This document shows, piece by piece, positions 20,113 through 29,366 of a stretch of DNA of 64,000 nucleotides (positions are counted from its first letter, which is position 1; the number at the start of each line of letters is the position of its first letter). Under the pieces are notes generated by a model that did no database searches, was not told where the DNA came from, and worked only from the letters and a program-made list of their open reading frames with translations. The position numbers were made by a program, and so were the translations under genes. Source of the stretch: an uncultured Pelagibacteraceae bacterium (GTDB lineage: Bacteria; Pseudomonadota; Alphaproteobacteria; Pelagibacterales; Pelagibacteraceae); contig CACJXK010000007.1 of the NCBI GenBank assembly GCA_902597335.1, forward strand, positions 17,847-81,846, in the 5' to 3' direction.

Positions 20113-20222
20113 TGAAATCTAAAAAAAATTTTATTGCCAAAGACTTATTTACAAAAAAATATAAACCAAGAACTGTAAAACCTAAAAAAGGCAAGGGTTC
20201 TTTTAAAAGAAAAAAAAAATAA
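20112..20222 (+). CDS. 36-aa basic protein resembling the core of ribosome-rescue factor ArfA
   Basis: Not in ORF track. MKSKKNFIAKDLFTKKYKPRTVKPKKGKGSFKRKKK; ATG overlaps upstream stop (TAATG). YKPRTVKPKKGKGSF aligns without gaps to ArfA FRQRVEKNKKGKGSY. Confidence 0.6.
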   Translation: MKSKKNFIAKDLFTKKYKPRTVKPKKGKGSFKRKKK

Positions 20223-20235
20223 TTTCTTTTTAATT

Positions 20236-21165
20236 TTATAGTCTGGCACCTATTTGTTGAATAACTTTTGACGACATTTCTGTACCTTTATCTAAACTAT
20301 CTTTCAAAGATAAGTTATTAACGTGTCCATGTAAAAAGCCTGCTGCGAAAAGATCTCCAGCACCTGTTAAATCAACTATTTTGAGGCCCTCTTTTACCCC
20401 ACATTCGACAACTTCATTTCCATTAATTGCAACTGCTCCTTTTTCACCTCTAGTTAAAACAATAATTTTTCCTAAAGATTTTGAAAATTCTATAACCTCA
20501 TCAAAAGATTTTGCATCGATCAAAGATATGATCTCTTGTTCATTTGCAAAAGTTATATCTAATTTATTTTTAACTAATTCTAAAAAATGTGGCTTATGTC
20601 GATCAACACAAAACTGATCAGATAAAGACATGGCTACTTTATTTGCACTTTGAATAGCCTTTTCAAATGCTTTTTTGGGTTCACCCTCATCCCAAAGGTA
20701 TCCCTCTAAAAGTATAATTTCACTTTGTTTAATAGCATCCGAACTGACATCATTTTCATTTATCTTTCCTGCAGTTCCCAAAAATGTACACATTGTTCTC
20801 TCAGAGTCTGGTGTAACTAAAATCAAGCATGTTCCAGTGGGTAGTTCTTCTTTTTTTTTTGAATAAAAATATTTAACATTTTCTTGTTTCAGGCCATCTT
20901 CATATTTACTACCAAGTTCATCATCATTAACTTTACCTATAAAACCAACTTCATTCCCAAGTTGAGATAAGCCGACGATTGAATTTGCAACTGATCCTCC
21001 TGATACTGTTTTTTCTATTTTAAGATTTGATAATAGTTCCTTGAACTCTTTATCATCAAAAATTAATTTCATTGTACTTTTTGTTAAATTATTTTTAGTA
21101 ATAAAATCATCCTCTACTTTGCAAATTACATCTACAATTGCATTTCCAATTCCTAATATTTTCAT
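20236..21165 (-). CDS. Adenosine kinase / PfkB family carbohydrate kinase
   Basis: GNAIVDVIC, GGSVANSI, DLTGAGDLFAAGFLHG PfkB signature. Confidence 0.9.
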   Translation of the reverse strand: MKILGIGNAIVDVICKVEDDFITKNNLTKSTMKLIFDDKEFKELLSNLKIEKTVSGGSVANSIVGLSQLGNEVGFIGKVNDDELGSKYEDGLKQENVKYFYSKKKEELPTGTCLILVTPDSERTMCTFLGTAGKINENDVSSDAIKQSEIILLEGYLWDEGEPKKAFEKAIQSANKVAMSLSDQFCVDRHKPHFLELVKNKLDITFANEQEIISLIDAKSFDEVIEFSKSLGKIIVLTRGEKGAVAINGNEVVECGVKEGLKIVDLTGAGDLFAAGFLHGHVNNLSLKDSLDKGTEMSSKVIQQIGARL

Positions 21166-21168
21166 TGA

Positions 21169-21822
21169 TTATGCTTTCTTTGTTATAAGTGGTTTTTTTC
21201 TCTTAGGATAACAACTAGTACAGATTTTACAAGATAAACCATAGCACTCTCTTGCCTTACAGTATTCTCTTCCATAATAAATTATTTGAAGATGTAACTT
21301 ATTCCAATACTTTTTTGGAAAAAGCCTTTTTAAATCTTTCTCAGTTTGGATAACATTTTTTCCATTTGTTAAACCCCACCTTTGAGCAAGTCTATGTATA
21401 TGTGTATCTATGGGGAAAGCAGGATACCCAAATCCTTGGGACATCACCACACTAGCTGTTTTGTGTCCAACGCCTGGTAACTCTTCAAGTTGCTCAAATG
21501 TTTTAGGAACTTTTCCATTGTATTTTTCCACTAAAGTTTTTGATAAATTATAAACGCTCTTAGCCTTAATTCTAAAAATACCAATACTTCTTATTAGCTT
21601 TTCAATTTTTTTTCTTCCAAGTTTAACAAAATGTTCTGGTTTATTATATTTTGGATATATATTTTTTGTTACATTATTAACATTTACGTCCGTACATTGT
21701 GCAGATAAAAGAACAGAAACCAATAAAGTAAACATATTTCTGTGTTTGAGAGGTATTGGTGTTTTTGGATATATTTTATTTAATATTTTAAGAACAATTT
21801 TTGCTCTTTGTTCTTCGTTCAT
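21169..21822 (-). CDS. nth: Endonuclease III
   Basis: LLSAQCTDVNVN, ELPGVGHKTASVV HhH, CX6CX2CX5C Fe-S cluster near the C-terminus. Confidence 0.97.
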   Translation of the reverse strand: MNEEQRAKIVLKILNKIYPKTPIPLKHRNMFTLLVSVLLSAQCTDVNVNNVTKNIYPKYNKPEHFVKLGRKKIEKLIRSIGIFRIKAKSVYNLSKTLVEKYNGKVPKTFEQLEELPGVGHKTASVVMSQGFGYPAFPIDTHIHRLAQRWGLTNGKNVIQTEKDLKRLFPKKYWNKLHLQIIYYGREYCKARECYGLSCKICTSCYPKRKKPLITKKA

Positions 21823-22595
21823 TTAAAATTTAAAACATCACGCATAGAATATAAACCAGGTTTCTTATTCATTAACCATTTTCCAGCTGTTAAAGCTCCT
21901 TCGCTATATAAAGCTCTATCAAATGCCTCATGATTTAGTGTAATAATTTCTTTACCACTAGAAAACTTTACCTCGTGTTCACCTACCGTTTTACCTTTAC
22001 GTATTGAGTTAAAATTAATTTTTTTTCCATAAGGAAAACTTTTTTTGTTTAGATACTTTTTTCCAATTAAATTGTAAAAATCCCTATTTTTACCTACAGC
22101 TATACCTTTACCCAGCATCAACGCTGTTCCAGATGGATGGTCTATTTTATGCTTATGATGTACCTCATACACTTTACTTAAAAAATTATTACCTAATGAT
22201 TTAGAGGCAATTTCAGTTAAATACATCAATAGATTTATGCCTAAACTCATATTGCCAGCTTTTAAAATAGGAATTTTTTTTGAAAATTTTTTAATTTGAA
22301 GTTCTTCCATTTTAGAGAAACCGGTTGTACCAATAACCATTCTTTTTTTTAGCTTTGATGCTATTTTAAGAATTTCAAAAGTACATTTAGGAATTGTAAA
22401 ATCGATTATTAAATCAACATTTTTAAAAGAATTTTCATGATTCAAACTAGGTTTTATCCCAGCAATTTTTTTTTCTATTAATCTGTTTTCTGTAAGTGTG
22501 GTTAATTTAAAATTTTTATCAGTTTTAGAAGATTTCACTAGTTGCTGGCCCATTCGTCCCATGCAACCAGATATCGCTAATTTTACTTTGCTCAT
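21819..22595 (-). CDS. dapB: 4-hydroxy-tetrahydrodipicolinate reductase
   Basis: ISGCMGRMGQQLV, EVHHKHKIDHPSGTAL. Confidence 0.97.
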   Translation of the reverse strand: MSKVKLAISGCMGRMGQQLVKSSKTDKNFKLTTLTENRLIEKKIAGIKPSLNHENSFKNVDLIIDFTIPKCTFEILKIASKLKKRMVIGTTGFSKMEELQIKKFSKKIPILKAGNMSLGINLLMYLTEIASKSLGNNFLSKVYEVHHKHKIDHPSGTALMLGKGIAVGKNRDFYNLIGKKYLNKKSFPYGKKINFNSIRKGKTVGEHEVKFSSGKEIITLNHEAFDRALYSEGALTAGKWLMNKKPGLYSMRDVLNFK

Positions 22596-22636
22596 TAATT
22601 TATTTTAATATATTTTTTAATTAATATACAACAATT

Positions 22637-24073
22637 ATGGTTATTAAATACCTATTAAAATTTTTTCTGGTTTTATTTTTTTTTGTGTCTCACAATCATT
22701 CTAAAGCAGACTTTTTTAAAGATATTACATCTCAAATTGAAGATAATGACTTTAGACTTAGTTATGGTATTTCTGTTACAGATGTTAACCAAGACAGCAA
22801 ATATGAACTTGTGGTTACTGGATTTGGATTTTCGAATTTAGCTCTGACTTATCAAAATGGGAAAATAGTAAACATTAATAAAAATGAAATATTTGATGAT
22901 GCTAAAAGAAAAACAATTGGTGTAGCTGCATGTGATATAGATCAAGATGGTTTTGAAGAAATTTATTTCTTAAACACGGACACTTATAGTGGAGAAAAAA
23001 AATATTCAGATAGATTGATTGATAATAATAGCGATAGCTTTGTAGATTTGTTTGAAAAAGATATCAATAAAAAGAACCTGAATTTAACCGCTGGAAGATC
23101 AGTTGTTTGTGTTGATAGAAATGGTGATGGAAAATATGGCATATATGTTGCGAATTATGGAGGACCTACTAGATTTTATGAACTCCGTTCTGGACAAATT
23201 CTAGATTTAGCAGAACAGCTTAAAATCAACAAAATAACTGGAGGAAGAGCAGTGGTTGCAGGAAATATTTTGTCAGGAAAAATGGATATATTTGCTGCAA
23301 ATGAGAGAGGTAAAAACTTTTTATATTACAACTCTGATGGATATTTTCAGGACATTGCCGAAGATTATAAAGTTGACGATCAATACGAAAATGGAAGAGG
23401 CACAACTTTAACTGATATATTTTATAGAGGAAGACTAGATATAGTTACATCTAATTGGAATGGTTATCATAGGGCCTTCGTTTTAGAAGACAACAAATTT
23501 AGAGATATTGCTACTCCAACCTACAATATTCCAACTAGAATTAGAACTGTAATATCAGCTGATTTTGATAATGATGGTTATGATGAGATATTCATGAATA
23601 ACATTGGTGAGCCAAATAAACTATTCAAAATAAAAGAAAATGGGTTTTTTGAAGAAATCAATATTAAAAATGCTTATGAAGCAAATGGTCTTGGAACAGG
23701 TGCAGCTGTAGCAGATATAGATGATGATGGAATTTTAGAATTGTTAATTGCTCATGGTGAGTCTGGAATGCAGCCATTAACAATGTATAAAGCTGATATT
23801 AAAAAAGATTTCAATTATTTAAGGATAAAGCCATTAAATAAATTTGGAGCTCCTGCTAGAGGAGCTACTGTAATATTAAAATCAAATTTGAGAAATCATG
23901 CTAAAACAATTGATGCTGGATCTGGTTATTTATGTCAAATGGAACCAGTGGCACATTATGGAATTAGAGATGGTGAAAAAAATATTTCTATTATAATTAT
24001 TTGGACGAATGGTCTTACTGAGACTTTAAATATTAATGAATTAAATAAAACAATAGAAGTTAACCAAAAATAA
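22637..24073 (+). CDS. Secreted FG-GAP/VCBS repeat protein with C-terminal ASPIC/UnbV domain
   Basis: Signal peptide; repeats such as DFDNDGYDEIF and DIDDDGILELL; C-term APARGATVILKSN...IDAGSGYLCQMEPVAHYGI...IIIWTNG. Confidence 0.8.
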   Translation: MVIKYLLKFFLVLFFFVSHNHSKADFFKDITSQIEDNDFRLSYGISVTDVNQDSKYELVVTGFGFSNLALTYQNGKIVNINKNEIFDDAKRKTIGVAACDIDQDGFEEIYFLNTDTYSGEKKYSDRLIDNNSDSFVDLFEKDINKKNLNLTAGRSVVCVDRNGDGKYGIYVANYGGPTRFYELRSGQILDLAEQLKINKITGGRAVVAGNILSGKMDIFAANERGKNFLYYNSDGYFQDIAEDYKVDDQYENGRGTTLTDIFYRGRLDIVTSNWNGYHRAFVLEDNKFRDIATPTYNIPTRIRTVISADFDNDGYDEIFMNNIGEPNKLFKIKENGFFEEINIKNAYEANGLGTGAAVADIDDDGILELLIAHGESGMQPLTMYKADIKKDFNYLRIKPLNKFGAPARGATVILKSNLRNHAKTIDAGSGYLCQMEPVAHYGIRDGEKNISIIIIWTNGLTETLNINELNKTIEVNQK

Positions 24074-24130
24074 TAGGACAATAAAACCCAATTAATTTTT
24101 TAGAATTAAAAGTATACTTTAATAAATAAT

Positions 24131-24841
24131 ATGAGTTTACTAAAAAAAATTAAAAACTTTATACTATTTAGTCTTTTAATAAGCTTTAGTATGTCTCAAC
24201 CTACCCAAGCAACCCAATTTAATTATTATGCTGATCTAGCTGGAGATTGGTCAGAAATTTTTCCTGATCAAAATAGAAATGCAGCAGGTCCTAAATTTTT
24301 TAAACATATTTTAGGTAAAAAAATTACTTACCAGGACTTTTTAGAATATAACAAACTATATTGCGCTGTGTCTGGTTCATTGATAGATCCGAATAACAAG
24401 CCTGAATTTGTCTATCTTAATAGCGTTGAAAATGAAGAGAAAATATGTGGTTTTTATCATAGATGCTGTGTCCCATGTTCATGTGATTTGATGAAATATT
24501 CAAAAGTTAAAAAAATGAATTACACTTTTACAGATGGTGAAAAAGAATTTTTTGTTTTAACAATAAGTAATCCCTGTGGAAAAGATGACTTTCCAATGGA
24601 AGTTAATAAGAATTATTTTTGTAACGGTAAAAAACTTGATGATGAACAAGTATATGTTTTAGATGATAGGTTAGTTATTGGTTTGTTTCACAATGCATCA
24701 AAATGTAATGAACAAAGCATAGCAGCAATCGATAAACACGAGATAACTGGCCAATATTGTGCTTTTAGAAATACAGCACCTCTTGAGGAAGTAAAAGGGG
24801 GCATGGGAGATATCTTTATTAGGCTAGCAAAAGATAATTAA
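24131..24841 (+). CDS. Secreted Cys-rich protein of unknown function
   Basis: Signal peptide-like N-terminus; motif CGFYHRCCVPCSCDLMKY plus additional paired Cys. Confidence 0.65.
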   Translation: MSLLKKIKNFILFSLLISFSMSQPTQATQFNYYADLAGDWSEIFPDQNRNAAGPKFFKHILGKKITYQDFLEYNKLYCAVSGSLIDPNNKPEFVYLNSVENEEKICGFYHRCCVPCSCDLMKYSKVKKMNYTFTDGEKEFFVLTISNPCGKDDFPMEVNKNYFCNGKKLDDEQVYVLDDRLVIGLFHNASKCNEQSIAAIDKHEITGQYCAFRNTAPLEEVKGGMGDIFIRLAKDN

Positions 24842-24939
24842 ATTATTCCAATTCCTTCTTTATAGAAATAGGCACCTAATATTAAAATTGCTAAAATATA
24901 AATAACGCCAAAAATAATATATTTAATTTTTTTTTTCAT
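24838..24939 (-). CDS. Small single-TM peptide (33 aa)
   Basis: Not in ORF track. MKKKIKYIIFGVIYILAILILGAYFYKEGIGII; ATG immediately follows the dnaJ stop. Confidence 0.5.
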   Translation of the reverse strand: MKKKIKYIIFGVIYILAILILGAYFYKEGIGII

Positions 24940-26067
24940 TTAATTTTTCCAGAAATTTTTAGCTTTTTGAAAAAATCTTTTTATACTTGGATTTGATCTA
25001 TCATTTTCAATTTTTCTAAATTTTTCAAGTAATTCTTTTTGTTCTTTATTTAAGGATACTGGTACCTCAGTGTTAACTTGGACGTATAAATCTCCATAGT
25101 CTCCTCTTCTCATAAATGGCATTCCTTTGCCTTTCAATCTAAATTGTTTTCCACTTTGAGTTCCGTCTGGAATTTTTATTTTTGCTTTACCTCCATCTAT
25201 TGTAGGTATTTCAATTGTTGTTCCTAATGCTGCATCTGTAAAAGAAATAGGAAATTCAAAAAATAAATTTACTTCTGATCTTTTAAAAAGTTCGTGTGAC
25301 TCAACATTAATAAATAAATAAAGATCACCATTACTTGCTCCTCTTGATCCAGCTTCTCCTTTCCCAGATAATCTAATCCTTGTTCCATCATCTACACCTT
25401 TAGGAATAGTCACAGAAAGTCTTTTATTAGCTTGTTTTTTGCCTTGCCCTCCGCAACTTGCACATGGATCAGTAATCTGTTCACCAGAACCAGCACATTG
25501 AGGGCATGTTTGTTGAACTGTAAAAAAACCCTGACTTGATCGTACTTGCCCATGGCCACCACACATTGAACAAGAACTTGCGCCATGACCTGGTTTTGAT
25601 CCTGAACCGCTGCATGTACCACATCTTTCGGAGGTTGAAAATTTAATATCCTGTTTTTTTCCAGTATAAGCTTCCTCCAAGGTTATTGAGAGATCATATC
25701 TTAAATCAGATCCTCTGTTATTAGATCTTCTTGATCTTCTTCCACCTCCACCAAATCCTTCTCCAAAAAAATCCTCAAAAATATCTGAAAAGGAGCCTGA
25801 AAAGTCAAAGTTTCCAAACCCTCCTCTACCACCTCCGCCATTTTCAAAAGCTGCGTGTCCGAAATTATCGTAATTCTGTTTTCTATCTGAGTTTGATAAA
25901 ACGTGATATGCTTCTGAGGCTTCTTTAAATTTTTCCTCAGCTCCTTTATCACCTTTATTTTTGTCAGGATGATATTTTACAGCTTGTTTTCTATATGCTG
26001 CTTTTATTTGGTCGGGACTAGCACTTTTCTCAACACCTAATACATCATAGTAATCTCTTTTTGCCAT
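24940..26067 (-). CDS. dnaJ: Molecular chaperone DnaJ
   Basis: J-domain with HPDKN, Gly/Phe region, four CXXCXGXG repeats. Confidence 0.98.
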   Translation of the reverse strand: MAKRDYYDVLGVEKSASPDQIKAAYRKQAVKYHPDKNKGDKGAEEKFKEASEAYHVLSNSDRKQNYDNFGHAAFENGGGGRGGFGNFDFSGSFSDIFEDFFGEGFGGGGRRSRRSNNRGSDLRYDLSITLEEAYTGKKQDIKFSTSERCGTCSGSGSKPGHGASSCSMCGGHGQVRSSQGFFTVQQTCPQCAGSGEQITDPCASCGGQGKKQANKRLSVTIPKGVDDGTRIRLSGKGEAGSRGASNGDLYLFINVESHELFKRSEVNLFFEFPISFTDAALGTTIEIPTIDGGKAKIKIPDGTQSGKQFRLKGKGMPFMRRGDYGDLYVQVNTEVPVSLNKEQKELLEKFRKIENDRSNPSIKRFFQKAKNFWKN

Positions 26068-26095
26068 AACTAGTTATAGACAAATGGTTGATAGT

Positions 26096-28015
26096 TTAGG
26101 CGCTCTTTTCTTTATCGTCTTTTACTTCTTCAAAGTCTGCATCAACAACATTATCGTCTTTTTTTCCTTCATCTTTTGCATCTTTAGGTGCTTCACCAGG
26201 TTTAGTACTTTGTTGTGATTTGTAAATAGCTTCTCCTAGTTTCATAGAAGCTTGAACCAAATCTTGAGTCTTCTTTTTAATCTCCTCTACGTCAGTCCCT
26301 TTTAGTGCATTTCTAACATTTGCTGATGCATCCTCGATAGCTTTTTTATCTGCATCAGAAACTTTACTACCATGTTCTTTTAAATTTTTTTCTGTAGAAT
26401 GAAGCAAAGTATCAGCTTGGTTTCTAGCATCAACCGCTTCTCTTTTCTTTTTATCAGCCTCTTTATTTGTTTCAGCATCCTTAACCATTTGATTTATTTC
26501 ATCTTCACTTAAACCTCCTGATGCCTGGATTTGAATTTTTTGCTCTTTACCAGTTCCCTTATCTTTTGCAGACACATTTACAATACCATTTGCGTCAATA
26601 TCAAATGTAACTTCAATTTGAGGAACACCTCTAGGTGCTGGTGCAATACCTACTAGTTCGAAATTACCTAGAACCTTATTATCTGAAGCCATATCTCTTT
26701 CACCCTGTAAAACTCTTATAGATACTGCAGGTTGATTGTCTTCTGCTGTAGAGAAAACTTGGCTTTTTTTAGTTGGTATTGTTGTGTTTTTTTCTATTAG
26801 TTTAGTTGAAACTCCACCTAATGTTTCAATTCCAAGAGATAGTGGTGTAACATCAAGTAAAAGGACATCTTTAACATCACCCTGTAAAACTCCTGCTTGA
26901 ATGGCAGCTCCCATTGCAACAACTTCATCAGGATTCACTGATTTATTTGGTTCCTTACCGAAGAAGTTCTTAACTTCTTCTATTACCTTAGGCATTCTTG
27001 TCATTCCACCAACTAGAATCACTTCATCAATTTCACTAGCATTTAAACCAGCATCTTTAAGAGCCGTTTCACAAGGTGGAATTGTTCTAGAAATAAGATC
27101 CTCAACAAGAGCCTCAAGTTTTGCTCTTGTCATCTTCATATTAATATGTTTCGGACCAGTTTTATCTGCAGTTATAAATGGTAAATTTATCTCTGTTTGT
27201 GCTGCTGAAGATAGTTCTATTTTTGCTTTTTCAGCAGACTCTTTAAGTCTTTGTAAAGCTAATTTGTCAGATTTTAGATCAATACCATTTTCTTTTTTAA
27301 ATTCAGACAATAAATATTCAACAATAGTATTATCAAAATCTTCACCACCTAAAAAAGTGTCACCGTTTGTTGATTTAACTTCAAACACGCCATCACCAAG
27401 TTCAAGTATAGAGACATCAAAAGTACCTCCACCTAAGTCATAAACAGCAATTTTTTTATTTGTCTTTTTGTCTAATCCATAAGCAAGTGAAGCAGCTGTT
27501 GGCTCGTTAATAATTCTTAATACTTCTAATCCTGCAATTTTCCCGGCATCTTTAGTAGCTTGTCTTTGTGCATCATTAAAGTAAGCTGGCACAGTAATTA
27601 CGGCCTGCGAAACTTCTTGACCCAAATATTTCTCTGCTGTCTCTTTCATTTTTTGAAGTGTGAATGCAGAAATCTGGGATGGAGAATACTTGTTACCTTT
27701 AGCTTCGATCCATGCATCTCCTTTATCTGAGTTGACAATTTTGAATGGTGCAGTCTCGACATCTTTTTTTACAGATGGATCGTCAAAATTTCTTCCAATT
27801 AATCTTTTTACTGCAAAAATTGTGTTTTCAGGATTTGTTACTGCTTGTCTTTTTGCAGGTTGACCTATTAATTTTTCGTCATTATCTGAAAATGCTACAA
27901 CTGAAGGAGTAGTTCTAGCGCCTTCAGCATTTTCTAATACCTTAGCTTGTGTACCTTCCATTACAGCGACACAAGAATTTGTAGTTCCAAGATCTATTCC
28001 TATAACTTTGCTCAT
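26096..28015 (-). CDS. dnaK: Molecular chaperone DnaK
   Basis: [21 protein letters not shown]; 639 aa. Confidence 0.99.
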   Translation of the reverse strand: MSKVIGIDLGTTNSCVAVMEGTQAKVLENAEGARTTPSVVAFSDNDEKLIGQPAKRQAVTNPENTIFAVKRLIGRNFDDPSVKKDVETAPFKIVNSDKGDAWIEAKGNKYSPSQISAFTLQKMKETAEKYLGQEVSQAVITVPAYFNDAQRQATKDAGKIAGLEVLRIINEPTAASLAYGLDKKTNKKIAVYDLGGGTFDVSILELGDGVFEVKSTNGDTFLGGEDFDNTIVEYLLSEFKKENGIDLKSDKLALQRLKESAEKAKIELSSAAQTEINLPFITADKTGPKHINMKMTRAKLEALVEDLISRTIPPCETALKDAGLNASEIDEVILVGGMTRMPKVIEEVKNFFGKEPNKSVNPDEVVAMGAAIQAGVLQGDVKDVLLLDVTPLSLGIETLGGVSTKLIEKNTTIPTKKSQVFSTAEDNQPAVSIRVLQGERDMASDNKVLGNFELVGIAPAPRGVPQIEVTFDIDANGIVNVSAKDKGTGKEQKIQIQASGGLSEDEINQMVKDAETNKEADKKKREAVDARNQADTLLHSTEKNLKEHGSKVSDADKKAIEDASANVRNALKGTDVEEIKKKTQDLVQASMKLGEAIYKSQQSTKPGEAPKDAKDEGKKDDNVVDADFEEVKDDKEKSA

Positions 28016-28035
28016 AATATTAATTCCTATCGGTC

Positions 28036-28062
28036 ATATAAGTGCTAATTTTTATACTGCAA
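28036..28062 (-). promoter_or_regulatory. Possible heat-shock sigma (RpoH-type) promoter for dnaK
   Basis: Reverse strand TTG-N17-CTTATAT about 20 nt upstream of dnaK ATG. Confidence 0.4.
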
Positions 28063-28092
28063 CCATCTTTAACACTTAAATTTTGCTTGTTT

Positions 28093-28728
28093 TTACTGAT
28101 TTTTTTCATCTTTTTGATTTTCTTTTTCACTTTCCTCTGTTTTTTTCTTTGAAACTCCAACTAAGGAAGGTCTTAACAATCTGTCCTTCATCATAAAGCC
28201 TTTTTGAATTTCCTGAACAATTGTGCCAGGTTCTTTTGTATCATCTTCCACCTCCATCATTGCTTGATGTAGATTTGGATCAAGTTTTTCATTAATTGAT
28301 TTGATTGGTTCAATATTATTTTTCTTAAATATTGAAAGCATATCATTATTAATAATATTTAAATGTTCTACAATTTTTTTGAGTGCATCAGTGTTTTTTA
28401 ATTTTTCATCATTTTCTAAAGCGACTTTTGATCTCTCAAGATTATCTAACAAGTTAAGAGCTTCTTTAGCAAATGAATATCCTCCATATTCATACGCATC
28501 ATCTTTTTCTTTCTCAAATCTTCTTCTTTGATTTTCCATTTCTGCGAAAGTTCTCGCAAGTTTATCCTTAAGTAGTTCTAATTCTTCCTCAGGTGATAGT
28601 TTTTTCTCTTTTTCTTTTTCTAAATTTTCCCTATCAACTTTTTGGTCATCTACAACTTTTTCTGATGACTGGTCATCGTTTTCAGCTTCTAGAGCTGAAG
28701 TGTTATCTTTATTTTCTCCATAGTCCAT
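28093..28728 (-). CDS. grpE: Nucleotide exchange factor GrpE
   Basis: AEMENQRRRFEKEKDDAYEYG; VVEDDTKEPGTIVQEIQKGFMMKDRLLRPSLVGVSKK-like end. Start probably MDYGENK (28728), not the 28770 ORF-track start. Confidence 0.92.
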   Translation of the reverse strand: MDYGENKDNTSALEAENDDQSSEKVVDDQKVDRENLEKEKEKKLSPEEELELLKDKLARTFAEMENQRRRFEKEKDDAYEYGGYSFAKEALNLLDNLERSKVALENDEKLKNTDALKKIVEHLNIINNDMLSIFKKNNIEPIKSINEKLDPNLHQAMMEVEDDTKEPGTIVQEIQKGFMMKDRLLRPSLVGVSKKKTEESEKENQKDEKNQ

Positions 28729-28763
28729 ATATGCTATATGGTAAGAAAATATATAATTTCCAG

Positions 28764-29366
28764 ATGTCAAAAAAAAAAATTAAAGAAATATTTATTGGCT
28801 CAAATAATAAAGGAAAACTAAAGGAAATTGCAGATCTACTACCTAAAAGTTTAAAATTATATTCTAATCTAGACTTCAAAATTCCTAGTCCTATAGAAAC
28901 AGGTACCTCATTTTATGAAAATTCACTACTCAAGGCAAAATATTTTTCAAAAAAAACTAAAAAAATTTGTATGTCTGATGACTCTGGAATTGAGATTGAT
29001 GTTTTAAATAAAAAACCAGGAGTATACTCAGCAGACTGGGCTGGGAAAAAAAGAAATTTTAATTTAGCCATTAAAAAAGTATATCGAGAAATTTATAAGA
29101 AAGATAAAAATTGGAAAAAGAAAAAAATTACAGCTAGATTTATCTGCGTTCTAACAATATTTTGGCCAAATGGAAAATTTGTGAGTAAAGTCGGTAAAAT
29201 TGAAGGTCGTATCTCTAATATAAAAAAAGGAAAAAATGGTTTTGGTTATGATCCAATCTTCATACCAAAAGGAAAAAGATTAACTTTTGGTGAACTAGAA
29301 CCTCAAAAAAAATATAGAATAGATCATCGTTTTAATGCATTCAAAAAAATTAAAAAATTTTTTTGA
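28764..29366 (+). CDS. rdgB: XTP/dITP diphosphatase (RdgB/HAM1)
   Basis: IFIGSNNKGKLKEIADLL, SDDSGIEIDVLNKKPGVYSADWAG; start refined to MSKKKIKE. Confidence 0.95.
   Translation: MSKKKIKEIFIGSNNKGKLKEIADLLPKSLKLYSNLDFKIPSPIETGTSFYENSLLKAKYFSKKTKKICMSDDSGIEIDVLNKKPGVYSADWAGKKRNFNLAIKKVYREIYKKDKNWKKKKITARFICVLTIFWPNGKFVSKVGKIEGRISNIKKGKNGFGYDPIFIPKGKRLTFGELEPQKKYRIDHRFNAFKKIKKFF

Noticed and set aside
24683-24692. TGTTTCAC half-parS-like sequence in the Cys-rich gene
   Set aside because: Only half of the palindrome is present; expected by chance.
25410-25952. Alternative-frame ORFs (70, 83, 65 aa) within dnaJ
   Set aside because: Repetitive out-of-frame readings of the Gly/Cys-rich dnaJ region.
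26901-27443. 180-aa forward ORF inside dnaK
   Set aside because: Antisense to a certain DnaK gene; Ser/Pro/Ile-rich composition typical of a shadow frame.
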